A stretch of 64,000 bases of DNA from Lepeophtheirus salmonis (Eukaryota; Arthropoda; Copepoda; Siphonostomatoida; Caligidae), in contig NC_052141.2 in assembly GCF_016086655.4 (NCBI RefSeq), positions 4,340,001 to 4,404,000 on the forward strand, read 5' to 3'. The translations under genes were made by a program, and so were the position numbers. Positions 10,401 through 20,600 of the stretch are shown in pieces. Each line of letters opens with the position of its first letter. Positions within the stretch are counted from its first letter, which is position 1. A model generated the notes under the pieces. The model had not been told where the DNA came from. It did no database searches and saw only the letters and a list, made by a program, of their open reading frames with translations.

Positions 10401-10426
10401 GGCGACAATTTGATCCCCGCTCCCTG
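10401..10426 (-). repeat. Right terminal inverted repeat of maT element
   Basis: GGCGACAATTTGATCCCCGC followed by TCCCTG and TA; inverted partner of 9092-9117. Confidence 0.9.
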
Positions 10427-10559
10427 TATATAGCACTGTTAATTTATATTAATCTCATTTTCAGTTATTACCAACCTTCAAAAGACAGCCACCAAAATTT
10501 AATGGTAATTTATTCTTTAGTTTGATAGTTATTCTGCCAAGTGTGATGTTACTTTTCTT

Positions 10560-11545
10560 ATTTCATGTATTAATTTTACTCTATTTCTTGATGGAAAAAA
10601 ATACCGTTTCAGCTAAGAAATGGCTTGAAAAGTAATAAGAGCACTCTGCCCTATCAGAAACAACCATTAAACGTTGGTTTACTGACTTCAAACGTGATCG
10701 TAGAGACACCAATGATGTAGAACGATTGGACGTCCAAATGAGGCGTTAACAACAGAAAATATCCAAAAATCCACAAAACTGTTTTGAATCATCGGTAAGT
10801 TAAGTTGTAAGAGTTAGCTGCCATCGTAAAGATATCAAAAGAACGTGTTGGTTATATGTTGCATGCACATTTGTCCATGAGAAAGCTCTGTTGAAAGGGG
10901 ATGTCACGTTTCCTTGCTGTTGACCAAAAACAAAAATGTGCTGTTGATTCTATACATTGTTTGACCATGTTTAAACGTAACGAACCAGAATTTTTGCGCC
11001 TATATGTGACAATGTATAAAACTCGGATCCATCAATTCACTCTGGAATCGAAACGATCATTATCTAAGTGGACAGCAAATGGTGAACCTCGTCCTAAGTG
11101 CTCCAAGGAACTATAATCAGCCGGAAAGGTTATAGCTTAGCAATTTTGGAATGCACATGACATAATATTCATTGGCTGCCTTGAGAAAGGAAATACTATC
11201 AGGAGTGAATATTATATATGGGTATTAGAGCGTTCGAAGGACGAAATCACGGAAAAACGGTATCATTTGAGGAAGAAGAAAGTGTTGTCTCGCCAGGATA
11301 ATAATGCACTCTGTCACAAATCAATCAAAATCATACCAAAACTACATAAATTGAATTTCAAATTGCTTCTTCATTGACCTTACTCTCTAAATTTGCCTTC
11401 CAGTGACAACTGGCTATTTGCAGACTTTAAAAAAATGCTTTCCCCTTAGAAATTTAGTTCCAACGAAGAGATTATTGCTGAAACTGAGGACTAATTTGGT
11501 GCATAAGATAAAGCGTTTTATAAAAGTAGTATTCAAATAAAAAAA
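10560..11545 (+). pseudogene. irritans-type mariner transposase (disrupted)
   Basis: Reads FLMEKNTVSAKKWLEK (helix-turn-helix region), a degraded linker (SKERVGYMLHAHLSMRKL region with frameshifts), then from 10901 FLAVDQKQKCAVDS, CLTMFKRNEPEFLRLYVTM followed by YKTRIHQFTLESKRSLSKWT. The first catalytic Asp (normally YVTMDETW) is Tyr. Later RQDNNALCHKSIK keeps the second Asp and SLNLPSSDNWLFADF the third, with the 34-residue spacing of true mariners. It ends EEIIAETED near 11500. Many stops. About 330 codons in the family; nearly the whole length is present. No terminal repeats identified. Confidence 0.8.
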
Positions 11546-12365
11546 AATTCAGCTTGAACAATTTTTCTAAAAAATGAGTCTATATTGCATCTATATTCTT
11601 CAACAAATTCCAAAATTGACAGCTGTTCACAAAAAATATAATTTTTTTGAAAAAAATTTCAAAAATTAAATTCTAATATAACATTTTTGGAAAAAAAAAT
11701 CCAATAGAAATTTTTTTTTGTAGAAATATTTCAAAAATGATATTTTAAACATGAGTGAACATTTGGGAATGCACATAAAAGACAGAGAGTTACCTTAAAA
11801 CCCATCTGTGAATATTAAATAATGAACAAAAAAAAAAAAAAAAAAAATCTCACGCATTAACCGTCTTTTCCTTTTCTAATTTCTATATCAAGTTTTTTCT
11901 TTACGCACATCTTTTTCTTCAACCATCATATACTAAAGTGGCTTAAACTCTAAGGTCATTCATTACATGAGTCTTTAACACAGTTAAAACAGTGTGACAT
12001 AACATCTAAATCCCTTTTTCCCTACAATACGTTTGTATTATCTACATACCTAAATAGGTACAACTATATCAAACAAAAAGTTACTCATCTTAATTCCCCC
12101 TCAAAACATTTAATAAACTTTTTGTTTAATTTCAAGTTTTCCCCCTTTTTCTTCGTTTTTGTATTTAGATAAAGAAAGGCTTTTCTTAGTATAACTAAGA
12201 ATTGAGATATTATTATGAGGAAAACAAGAAAAAGTGAGCGAACAAATAACAACCAATTTAAATACAATTCCCTCCAGAGTCAAATAAACTTTCATTTGAA
12301 TACCCAAATCATGGATCGGAGGAAAAAATAAAAAAATAATGTGTATGAGTTGTAAAAAATACATA
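11546..12365. other. A+T-rich tract with poly-A/T repeat fragment
   Basis: 11570-11760 consists of AAATTTTTTTGAAAAAAATTTC-like units with the word CAGCTGTTCACAAAA, the internal module of repeat family B. An A homopolymer of about 20 lies near 11828-11848. 11900-12360 has no supportable gene. Confidence 0.45.
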
Positions 12366-12895
12366 GGCGTCCGCAGGAAGTGGGGAAAAGAGGCTTAGTT
12401 TTTTTCATTTTTTTTGAAAAAAACATTGAAAAATTAATTTTTTTGGAGAAAAATTAAAAAATCTATAGATTTCGAAAAAATAAAAATAAAAATTTTGTCA
12501 GAAAATTTCTAAAATATAAGGCTTTTTTTAAATAAATTATGTTTTTTTGATGAAAAAACTTCAAAAAGTCAGAGCTCTTCTGTAAAAACAAAAGGTTTGT
12601 AGAAAAATTTCTAAAATTAAATGTTAAATATAAATTTTTTGAAAAAAAAATTAAAAATATTATATTTTTTTGAAAAAAATTTCAAAAAGTCAGACCTGTT
12701 CTTAAAAACTAAAATTTTGTATACAAAACATCTAAAATTACCTTTAAAATTCAAATTTTTTGAACAAAAATATAAAATATTAAATTTTTCGGAGAAAAAT
12801 TTCAAAAATCCATATTTATTTACTGACATTTAAATTTTTTGGGGAAAAATTGGAATAACTTAATTTTAATTTAAAAAAAAAAAAAAATTTCAAAG
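12366..12895 (+). repeat. Repeat family B copy (GCGTCCGCAGG head + poly-A/T array)
   Basis: Head GGCGTCCGCAGGAAGTGGGG then AAAAGAGGCTTAG, followed by about 480 bp of imperfect units of TTTTTTGAAAAAAATTTCAAA with short interruptions. Complementary open frames (12617-12829 minus, 12621-12833 plus) are by-products of the near-palindromic A/T units. Similar heads with arrays are at 16958, 28727, 55190, 58728 and 63150. Confidence 0.6.
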
Positions 12896-12999
12896 GATTC
12901 AAAGATTCAAAAATTATTTTATTGTTTGTTTTGTTGTCTGTCTGTTGGTCACCAAAGTATTGGGAGAAGTTACGAATCGATTTTGATATAACTTGGTAG

Positions 13000-13062
13000 G
13001 AAGATTTTGGCACAAGGTAGTTTTGCCTTAAACTATTTTGCCTCAGGCCATTTTGCCTTAAA
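13000..13062. repeat. TTTTGCC short repeat cluster
   Basis: Four imperfect copies of a TTTTGCCTTAAACTA-like unit in tandem (for example TAGTTTTGCCTTAAACTATT). Same theme as the cluster at 44065-44110. Confidence 0.4.
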
Positions 13063-13063
13063 C

Positions 13064-13150
13064 TAGTCATGGGACGATTAAAAAAAATCGGATGCCGCTT
13101 CACATGCGATTCCAATAGAAATTTTTAATTATGCCGATTCTAATCTGTTT
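13064..13150 (+). repeat. hAT-like terminus, TAGTCATGGGACGATT family
   Basis: TAGTCATGGGACGATT followed by AAAAAAAATCGGATGCCG. The same end, inverted, occurs at 55975-56046, and a related pair (TAGTGATGGAACGATT) bounds the MITE at 58648-59282. No partner end was found here. Confidence 0.4.
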
Positions 13151-14360
13151 CTTTGACATCTTATATAATAGTTAAAAATTACATTTTGGTTTTTGGAATA
13201 ATAAAAAAATTTGAAAAATTATATTTCAAATATTATTAGCCGATTTTTAGAGATGTAAGAATTTAAAAATGATCAGTTCCATTTTGTGTGTGTAAATTGA
13301 ATATATTCATATTAAAAGTTTCAATGTAATGGCGCATAGCACAGCCAGGGTCGGATAAATCTTATGGCAGACTAATCTAGGCTGCATAATAGAACAAGGA
13401 TGACTATTTACATGAGAAACACACTTATGATAAACTAAAGGCTATTTTTGAGTAGAATATTTTTGAAATGAAAGAGGGAATTAAACTAAAACAATCATGT
13501 AATAAATGTTTCAGATTACTAATTTTTTTGGTCGATTCCCGGATTTAAATTTACTTAACCAATTTTAGTAGACAATATTTTTAAAGAATTTTTGAATTTT
13601 TTGAAATTTATTTATTATTCTACACAATAAATAATGTATTTTCTAGAAATATAAGTAAATCTTTTGCTAATCATAATTTAAGGAATGCTTATTTTGCCTC
13701 TAAGAAATACATATATTAAATGTTGAGAACATGATTGGTTCCAGATATTTTGATTAGTGTAGGCGGAGGATGTAGAAGTTGTTTTAGTTCATACAAATTT
13801 ATAAATGACTAAACTAGGTATGGGCATTTATAAACTTGGTCTCTAGCAACAGTTAGGGAAAATCAGGGCGGTGGAACGTTTTTATAAGTTGTATTAAGGG
13901 CGTCCGCAGAGGGGGCAAGAAGAATGTGGGAGAGAAGGGGTCCATTTTTCTTTTCTAACAAAGGTTATTTGAGGATCCTGCCCCCTGCCCCCCCCAAATA
14001 CAGTGGATAACCCTGCACCTTCAAGAACAGAGGGTTATGAGTAATTATTTATTTTGTATACAGCATTATGGTTTTTCTAATATTATTCATCAATTATGCA
14101 TTTTTTCTAGGAACTGCCCCAATTATATGTATATCCCTGAAACATTGAAAATGATTTAATTTTAAAACCCTTAAAACAATTAACCACTCAAACTTTAAAC
14201 CATTAAAGTTATTTAAATAATTTTCTAGCCATTGTTGTTGAAATTATCTGAACTTCAGTCAATTTTAGAATTACAAAGAGCGGATTATGCTTAAGCATAA
14301 TAACCACCTGGCAACACAGACTACTGATTTATTTGCAGAATTGAAAAAAAGTCAAGCCAA
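13151..14360. other. No recognised gene; one family-B head
   Basis: A+T-rich. At 13897-13950 GGCGTCCGCAGAGGGGGCAA resembles the family-B head but lacks the long A/T array. Nothing coding supportable. Confidence 0.4.
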
Positions 14361-14366
14361 TTTGTT

Positions 14367-14645
14367 TTGGTTACTTGGATACGAAGAGTACCAAATAGCT
14401 GGTGCAAAGTTACCATAAAAAGAAGTATGCTTTGTTCTTTTTTTTTTTGTATCATCATAACATTGAAAAAAATCATGCCTGATACTGCTTCAAAAATGAT
14501 AGGTGATGTTATACTTTTTGGGGATATACCTGGAATTCCTGTTGGCCATATACCATTATACAACTCGAAAGCTTTCATTTTGAGTGACAGAAGTCTAAAA
14601 TGCATAAACATTGCATATTTAAGCATAATCAATCAGCCTATGTGA
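14367..14645 (+). CDS. Doubtful 92-codon ORF with SRA-like motif
   Basis: Contains LFGDIPGIPVGH at 14514-14549, which resembles the conserved G-x-IPGxPVG core of the SRA/YDG domain (binds modified cytosine). The rest of the domain is not convincing, and no YDG motif follows. A transposon-derived relic on the opposite strand adjoins it, so the match may be chance. No splice signals were assigned. Confidence 0.15.
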   Translation: MVTWIRRVPNSWCKVTIKRSMLCSFFFCIIITLKKIMPDTASKMIGDVILFGDIPGIPVGHIPLYNSKAFILSDRSLKCINIAYLSIINQPM

Positions 14646-14749
14646 ATAGACTAGATGATTTTTCAACATTACAAATAAAGATCTGAAGGCGAACAGAGGC
14701 ACTGTTTAGTTATTATTTGAAGGGTTAATGAGAAGTTATGATGCTATCA

Positions 14750-15930
14750 AATAGATTTTACTTTTTAAAAGATGCTCAATCCAGGTCTGAAAGACGAAAG
14801 TTGAATTGTGGAGTATTAGAGGAAAGTTATCATTGGTTGACATGGACCTTTTGAGATGAATCAACACTCCTAATGTCATTTTTGAGGAGCTCAAATTGAA
14901 GTATGCCTCAAACTGTTTTAAAAATAGGACCTCAATAGTTTCCACGTAGTTTTTGTACTCTATCTAATTGTTTAAACACTACTCTTAAGGGCAATTTGTT
15001 CATGTAAAGAAGGCACACAAGCCATTCAAGTGGCCTTTAATTCTAATCTAGTTATTTCTCCAGACCATGTTCCTACATTCGTATTGGATCCGTCACACAC
15101 AACATCCACCAACGAATCTATTCTGTTGTGGCCTTCTAGAACTGAGAGGATTTCCCTGGCGTGATCTTCAGCTTTACCATTATTTGGGGACACATGGTGT
15201 ATGTATGTATTCATCACCAACTTCTTCAATGATAGAAAAAAACAAGTAACAGCTCTGATTACACACTATTTAAGTATTTCCCCTCCAATGTAAGAGAGAT
15301 GTGTCTCTTAGGTTCGCCACCCTCGTTTATCCTATACATCCTACCGCCAATTGAGATGGTTATAATCCATTTTTTCTTTATAAATGTTAAGTGCGTCTAT
15401 TTTTCTTTTCATTACCGATATATAAATCTACTGGAAAATTGATTTTTATTTGGATATGTTGATCCATTTTTATGCATTATTTGGACATCCCTAGTTATAA
15501 CTTCTTTGAATGGCTCCATAGTGACATTTTTCCCCTTTTCATCAAGAGACTTAACCACTCTTGTCTTGTCAATCCTTGCATGGAAAGGAAAACAGTACAT
15601 TTTAATTAAGGGCATTCCCTTTTTGAAAGTTAATCATTAAGTTTCCTTATTCTCTGCCTCTCTCTTCTAACATTTTGTCGATCAAGGATATTTGAAGGAA
15701 GGAGCAATTTCATGTCTTCCAATAGAGTTGTAAATTGCAGCTGCTACTGCTGTATCAGACAGTCTAAATATGTCAACCATGATTGCAATATTAGGTTAGT
15801 TCAGTTTATTTTTGTCTGAAATGTTGAAAATCGTATTGGCTTTTTCTTCTTTTAACTCATCATAATGTTCTGTCGATAAATCTTGGGAAACTGGAGGTGT
15901 TATATAACTATCATATTATAAAAGTTCTTC
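14750..15930 (-). pseudogene. Transposon-derived gene relic with CDG-TN and NxLPLR motifs
   Basis: From 15900 leftward: TPPVSQDLSTEHYDELKEEK, then IMVDIFRLSDTAVAAAI, DRQNVRRERQRIRK, FHARIDKTRVVKSLDEKGKN, YIHHVSPNNGKAEDHAREIL, VVCDGSNTNVGTWSGEITRL, and MNKLPLRVVFKQLDRVQKLR. I have seen this motif order (ADRFGVSDRAAAAI ... DKT ... CDGTxxNTG ... NELPLR) in large families of invertebrate proteins that look like domesticated or active transposase-like genes; I cannot name the superfamily. Several frameshifts and stops. Downstream C-terminal part not identified. Confidence 0.6.
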
Positions 15931-16160
15931 TTTCTTTATCAGACGGTGCAGGTGCAAGCCTTTATTACTTATTGCAACTCTGGAAACTCCATTGACATTT
16001 TTCTAAATAAAATAAGATATTGAACGTATGATAATTAGCATATTTTTAAAGAAGATAACCTTTTAAAATGACGTATAACAAAAAAAACACTTTTATTTCA
16101 TAGAGAAACCTTTGAGCGCAAAATGGGAGGACGTCTCCACAAAATATATTTATCTGCGTT
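15931..16160. other. No recognised gene
   Basis: A+T-rich spacer without supportable features. Confidence 0.35.
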
Positions 16161-16164
16161 CATT

Positions 16165-16315
16165 TCTATTGTCAAGACGCAACTTTTACGATGGTTAAAC
16201 CTTTGCTATCTTAATTTTCGTTTGGGATGATGCACTCCACTACTCACCCTGAAATAGCGATACTCAAGCGGTCTCTTCATCTCTTGTTCAACCCGACCAA
16301 AAGATCTAAGTACAT
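16165..16315 (+). repeat. Dispersed repeat E, copy 2
   Basis: ACTACTCACCCTGAAATAGC followed by GATACTCAAGCGGTCTCTTC; direct counterpart of the minus-strand copy at 1100-1245. Confidence 0.4.
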
Positions 16316-16429
16316 AACGAAGTTATAAATGTTCAAATCAAACTATGCAACCACATTTTTATGAAAGGAATAAATAAATAGGGAAAGCGAAATTATTTAT
16401 TTATTGGTGAGGAGGAACGTCTAAGTATT

Positions 16430-16545
16430 GTGCGACTCTTCTCATAAATAACGGCAAGTAACACCAATGATTTGTTGGGGAGACATCTTAAATATTATTT
16501 GAGCAAATTACGTAGTTCGTCGATTCCCAATAACTGGGGACAATG
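16430..16545 (+). repeat. Dispersed repeat H, copy 2
   Basis: AGTAACACCAATGATTTGTT, GGGGAG, then GTTCGTCGATTC and AATAACT, in the same order as 6845-6950. Confidence 0.45.
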
Positions 16546-16957
16546 CCAGCTACTACCACTAGTATGTAATAAAATTCATTTGAAATCTGCAATAAAATGA
16601 ACTCTTTGTTGCTGTTACTAAGAGTTACCTATTAAAAAGTCAATGAACTTTAATTGTGGCTGTTTGTGAAAACGAGTTAGAGAAAAGTACTTTTTCAAAG
16701 TTTTTTTATAACAACGTTCCCCTTTTAACTTTTTTATTCGCGTAATTATCTAATCAATCAAATTAATTAGAGTTGAAAGTTAAAAACAATTGCTCGGATA
16801 CTAAATACGTTACAACAGTCAAGTATCAGAAATAAATTATCATCACTAATGTATATTTTGTTTGGTTTCGATTTGTTTAGATCCCTTCAGTCTTATAAAG
16901 CGTTTTCAAGTGATTTCAGTATAATTGATATGGACCATTTTAAGGCATAAGTAACAA

Positions 16958-17330
16958 AGCGCCCGCGGGATTATATTAATATATATTTTTTTTTTTGAGG
17001 GGGGCTTGGTTTTTGGATTTTTTTGGAAAAAATGTCAAAAAATCCAAACAAAAAAAAAAAAAATATAAATTTTTTTGCAAGAAAATTTCAAAATCTACAG
17101 TTGCTCACAATTTTTTTTTTTTTGCAATAAATTTTCAAAAAATTAGATTTTAGATATTAATTTTTTAAATCCATAGTTGAATGTTCAACAGAATTTCCAC
17201 AGAAAATTGAATGTTTGGAAAAAAAAAATCAAAAATTAAATTTTTGGGAAAATTTGGATATTTTTTTTCTGGGAGGGGGTTGGGGGGAAGCTACAGCAGG
17301 AGGGGCTACGAATGCCCCAGAATAACCAAG
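16958..17330 (+). repeat. Repeat family B copy
   Basis: Head AGCGCCCGCGGGATTATATT with a GGGGGGCTTGG stretch, then about 250 bp of TTTTTTGGAAAAAATTTC-type units with GTTGCTCACAA inside, ending GGGAGGGGGTTGGGGGG and GGGGCTACGAATGCCCC. The G-rich end is also seen at 21884-21915. Confidence 0.55.
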
Positions 17331-17429
17331 TTTTATAACATTGAAAACTCTTTTTTCATTAATATGAAAGATATATTTAGAACTACATCAATAATTTTCC
17401 TAATATTTTCAATAATAAGAAAAATCATA

Positions 17430-17685
17430 AGTTAACAATACTTGTAGACGACATTCAATCACAGCCTTTACACGTCGCCTGAAGGCCATGCAGGAGTTGA
17501 TGACAAACTCCTCTGACAGGTTGTCCCACGCAGTGCTTCTTACATTTGGGTGTGAGGCCCTTTTCGTTTCCCTCTCCAAGGTGCCCCATATCGAAAAGTC
17601 AAGTGGGTTCAAATCTGTTGAGGAAGGGGTCCATATCTTCTGGACCAGAATTGAGCCAATTAGGCGAAAATGTAATATTCACTCA
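17430..17685 (-). pseudogene. Tc1/maT transposase C-terminal fragment
   Basis: Minus strand from about 17680: VQKIWTPSSTDLNPLDFSIW, GTLERETKRASHPNVRSTAW, EEFVINSCMAFRRRVKAVIE. These are the last catalytic Asp (LNPLDF) and the C-terminal tail of the maT-like family. Open for 67 codons; the upstream catalytic core is absent. The tail runs past its usual end into A+T-rich sequence. Confidence 0.7.
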
Positions 17686-17689
17686 CCCA

Positions 17690-17935
17690 ACCTCTCTTTT
17701 GTTATATTTGATCACAAGGGCTTAGCTTTGTCCATTACATATTATACATATGTAAAGGCCCCAATTATGCGTGTTTTGATAAAGAAAGAACATAGAGGGG
17801 GATATTATAATAATCCCCCCTGCTACAATAAAGGGTTGCATAAGGGAACAAAAGCTACAAAAATATGCATAAAAAAGTTTGTTCTTGAATCATGAAGGAA
17901 ACAAAAATTACATAGAATAATATTACTATTAGTAC
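17690..17935. other. No recognised gene
   Basis: Part of an open frame (17488-17895 plus) that mostly shadows the transposase relic on the other strand. Confidence 0.35.
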
Positions 17936-17939
17936 AAAC

Positions 17940-18060
17940 TAGTGATGTGTCACGAGTAAAACTCGTAAATTAGTACTCGAGTTTTATAGAGTAAGCAAAA
18001 AACAACAACAAATACTTTACTCGTTTGTATAAAATACGAGTATTTACTCGTAACTCGTCA
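17940..18060. repeat. ACTCGT/ACGAGT-rich element end
   Basis: ACTAGTGATGTGTCACGAGT then repeated ACTCGT and ACGAGT words, for example AAATACGAGTATTTACTCGT. The words are mutually complementary, so the stretch can fold. It begins like the TAGTGATG hAT-type ends elsewhere in the window. Confidence 0.4.
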
Positions 18061-18074
18061 AAAATTATGTTTAT

Positions 18075-18270
18075 CCTCTGTGTCTCCCCCCTGCAGTAAG
18101 AGTCGCAGAAAATTCTTGAAAACTTCCAATATTTTTCAATGTTTGTACGTATAATGAGGGTTCTAGGCTTTTCAATGATATTGTGTCCATTTGGCTATAA
18201 AATACTACTTGAAGTGAGAAGGAACAGTGGCCTTCAATCTGGCCCGCGGGCCATGGGTTGGACATCCCTG
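18075..18270 (-). mobile_element. hAT-like transposon end
   Basis: Read inverted from 18270: CAGGGATGTCCAACCCATGG then CCCGCGGGCCAGATTGAAGG. A CAGGGATGTCCAACC start with a GGCCCGCGGGCC palindrome is typical of hAT (Charlie-like) element ends as known from vertebrate genomes. The second end and an 8-bp duplication were not found, so the left boundary is arbitrary. Confidence 0.45.
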
Positions 18271-18760
18271 CTCTCAACGTAGTTTTTTTTTTGTATTAAA
18301 AAGTTTCGGGTCCACAGGAGGAAGAAAAATTCTTCATTCAAGCCGGTTAAGAATGTGAATCTTATTTTTTAATCACAAATTTTCAATGATTCTTTGCAAT
18401 ATAAAAGTGTTTGGTGGTGTCAGAGGCAACCACAAGGTGTGAACTGAAAGGTTCCTTTAAAACAATGAAATTTGGGATCTTTATCACTCCAAAATTATCA
18501 GGTATAAAAAAATTGTAAGTTTCATACCCATGAAATAATTGAGTAATCAAACTAGTAACGAATATTCCAGAGAGTAACGAGTACAGCTTGTAATGATTTG
18601 AGCAGGAAAATTCAGCTCGCGGAGCATTACTAGTACCAACTACTGATGAGACTCGTTCTAGGACCGAAGTTTTTCGTTTCAGTTCCATCTTATGTAATTT
18701 TTCAAAGACTGATTTTTTGCTTCATACCGCAATCTCAGAGCTTAGAACAATTAAAGGAGA
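18271..18760. other. No recognised gene
   Basis: The minus frame at 18383-18688 is open but has no recognisable domain. Scattered ACTCGT words continue near 18560-18660. Confidence 0.3.
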
Positions 18761-18769
18761 CTATTGTCC

Positions 18770-18840
18770 GGAAATATTTTTGGCCGAAGGACAATTTGCC
18801 GAATGTACATTTCCACAAAGAAAAGTTTGGTACATTTTGT
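18770..18840. repeat. GCCGAA short repeat cluster
   Basis: TTTTTGGCCGAAGGACAATT, TGCCGAATGTACATTTCC and a TTTTGTCG end: imperfect tandem copies of a unit roughly (T)GCCGAAnGxACATTT. Same theme at 19998, 22225 and 23706. Confidence 0.5.
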
Positions 18841-18960
18841 CGAAAAATAATATTAATTATATTAATAAGTGCGACCCATATTTTAATTTAATTTAAAATG
18901 ATTAATCATATTCTTTAATTATTATCACTATGCAACAAAATGAAGACCTTGAAACGCCCA

Positions 18961-19535
18961 CAGACTGAAACCCACATTTATTAATTTTATTTAAGCCGTA
19001 GAACACGAATATGACCATTAACACTTTCGATCCATGGAGGTTTGGCCTTTAAAGTCTTTTTTTAAAAATCAATACTAAGCAATTAATTTGAATATGAAGT
19101 ATCTATTAACTGGATTTAATCCCCGTACTTATAAATTATATATACTCTTATGTAATTAATTTTTTAACAGGCTTGATATATTTAAATTTTTTTTATAAAT
19201 ATTATAAATCAATCAAAATCGACCTTTTTTAAAATTGAAATATAGTGTCTATTCTATAAGGTCAGCTATGATATAAAGCATTTGAAGAAAACGTAATAAC
19301 GTAATAAATAGTTTATTTTCTAAATACTGAAATGTTTGTATCAATTTATTATTTACTTTGATTTTCATATATATCGTTTTCATGGTGAAATGTGGTACTG
19401 AATCTCAGTTATTCCCCATAAACGTGATTTGAAAAAAAAGGCTTTAAAGGGCAAACCTTCATGAATTGAAAGTTTTAATAGTCATATTTGTGTTTTGTGG
19501 CTTAAATAAGAATAATAAATGTGGGTTTCACCCTG
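18961..19535. mobile_element. MITE, 575 bp, with about 110-bp terminal inverted repeats
   Basis: Left arm begins CAGACTGAAACCCACATTTA; the right arm read inverted begins CAGGGTGAAACCCACATTTA, and similarity continues through a TTTAAGCC block to GGTTTGxCCTTTAAAG. The right end is followed by TA; the left flank is CA where TA is expected. No open frame inside. The layout is that of a non-autonomous Tc1/mariner-type element. Confidence 0.75.
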
Positions 19536-19539
19536 TAGG

Positions 19540-19800
19540 CAAATATTATTTTATAAACACTTCACAGGAGTATGTGGTTAGAATCTTTACGACGGTAGTA
19601 CTTAAAATAAATTAAATACTACACAAACAAACAACAGCACTCAAATAAAATAAGTACTATTCACTTCTCCGTTATCAATTAATTATCATTTGACATGATG
19701 AATTATTCATCTTGGAAAATACTCATGGATTGACAAACAAGCATAACAACTTTTTATATTCGAGTTAATGTCGTGTTTGTTCACCATTTAATTTACTTAG
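19540..19800 (+). repeat. Dispersed repeat F, copy 1
   Basis: Contains CCGTTATCAATTAATTA, ACATGATG, GGAAAATACTCATGGATTGA and a TTCGAGTT block, all found in the same order at 22975-23190. Non-coding. Confidence 0.6.
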
Positions 19801-19997
19801 AGTACTACCAAAGTAAATATTCAAACCACATACTACTCTGTTGATAATATGATCATTAAAGAGGATAATAAATATATCAATATTTTTCTCCAAAATAGCA
19901 CTAATTAATTTACATATGAACAATATCAATTCATCCTAGTATCAGTTTAAATTGCATTAAAATATTCATCCCATATATCAATATAATAAATATTATT

Positions 19998-20100
19998 TAT
20001 CGGCCAAATGTCCCAAATGGTCCTTCGGTGAAATGTACGTTCAGCAAATTGTTTGTCAGCGAAATGTCCCTTGGCAAGTATGTTTGCTGCTAATTGTCCA
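19998..20100. repeat. GCCGAA short repeat cluster
   Basis: CGGCCAAATGTCCCAAATGG, GGTGAAATGTACGTTCAGC, CAGCGAAATGTCCCTTGGCA in tandem-like order. It abuts the maT relic on the minus strand. Confidence 0.5.
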
Positions 20101-20600
20101 AGAACCTTTTTTAATATGTATCCATCCGAATCAACTTTACCCTTTAGACAGAAATGGGAAGGCATGCCGTTTCATCAGTGCAATGACACTCAAGGTTTGC
20201 TGGAAATTTGGTCTTGAATATCCTTGGAACACATTCCCTTGATCCAGTAATAAAACCGTTGTTTTTTAGATTGTGGACGGGGTTGACTTAGAAGATCAAC
20301 ATTATCAGAGAAGGTCATGATAGTATTTGACCTCTAAATCTAAGCTTCATAATGTGACGACGGTTTGTCATCGCTGTAACTCTTAACTCTTTCGCCATTG
20401 TGTTCATTGAGGATGTTGGATCGTATTCTACCTATTCTGTGATGATTTCGTCGAGATCATCCCGTTTATTTGGTCCTCCCGACCCTTCTTGTCTTGTGAC
20501 TATATCATCTAGATATTTCTCAGCCTCAAATTTGGGCGCGGAGTAAACCTATTTCTCTTTGCCTTCGACGTTCTCTCTCCGATATTTCTAAATCAAATGA
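20080..20600 (-). pseudogene. maT transposase relic with internal deletion
   Basis: From about 20590 leftward: SFDLEISERERRRQREIGLL, EAEKYLDDIVTRQEGSGGPN, KRDDLDEIITE, stop, VEYDPTSSMNTMAKELRVTA, TNRRHIMKLRFRG (second DNA-binding part). After a gap it continues MPSHFCLKGKVDSDGYILKK, matching MPPHMFETGLKVNTEVYLDV of the element at 9092. The first catalytic Asp region and everything after VL are missing, replaced by the GCCGAA cluster. Several frame changes. Dead. Confidence 0.6.

Larger units (their letters stand above)
9092..10426 (+). mobile_element. Complete maT (DD37D) transposon copy, 1335 bp
   Basis: Left end CAGCGAGCGGGGATCAAATT (9092 on) and right end, read inverted, CAGGGAGCGGGGATCAAATT; the match runs 26 bp with one difference. 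Each end is flanked by TA (9090-9091 and 10427-10428), the target duplicated by Tc1/mariner elements. The single transposase gene lies inside on the plus strand. Structurally whole, but the gene is broken, so it is a fossil that could move only if a transposase were supplied from elsewhere. Confidence 0.9.

Noticed and set aside
12617..12833. Two 70-codon ORFs on opposite strands
   Set aside because: They are complementary readings of near-palindromic poly-A/T units in a family-B repeat; composition is almost only Phe, Lys, Asn and Leu.
14321..14632. 103-codon minus ORF with hydrophobic stretches, considered as a membrane protein
   Set aside because: It lies just downstream of the transposon-derived relic on the same strand and shows no conserved motif; probably its degraded tail or chance.
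18001..18060. Clustered ACTCGT words considered as regulatory binding sites or a CRISPR-like array
   Set aside because: Spacing is irregular and the words are part of an element end; the organism is eukaryotic, so a CRISPR is not expected.
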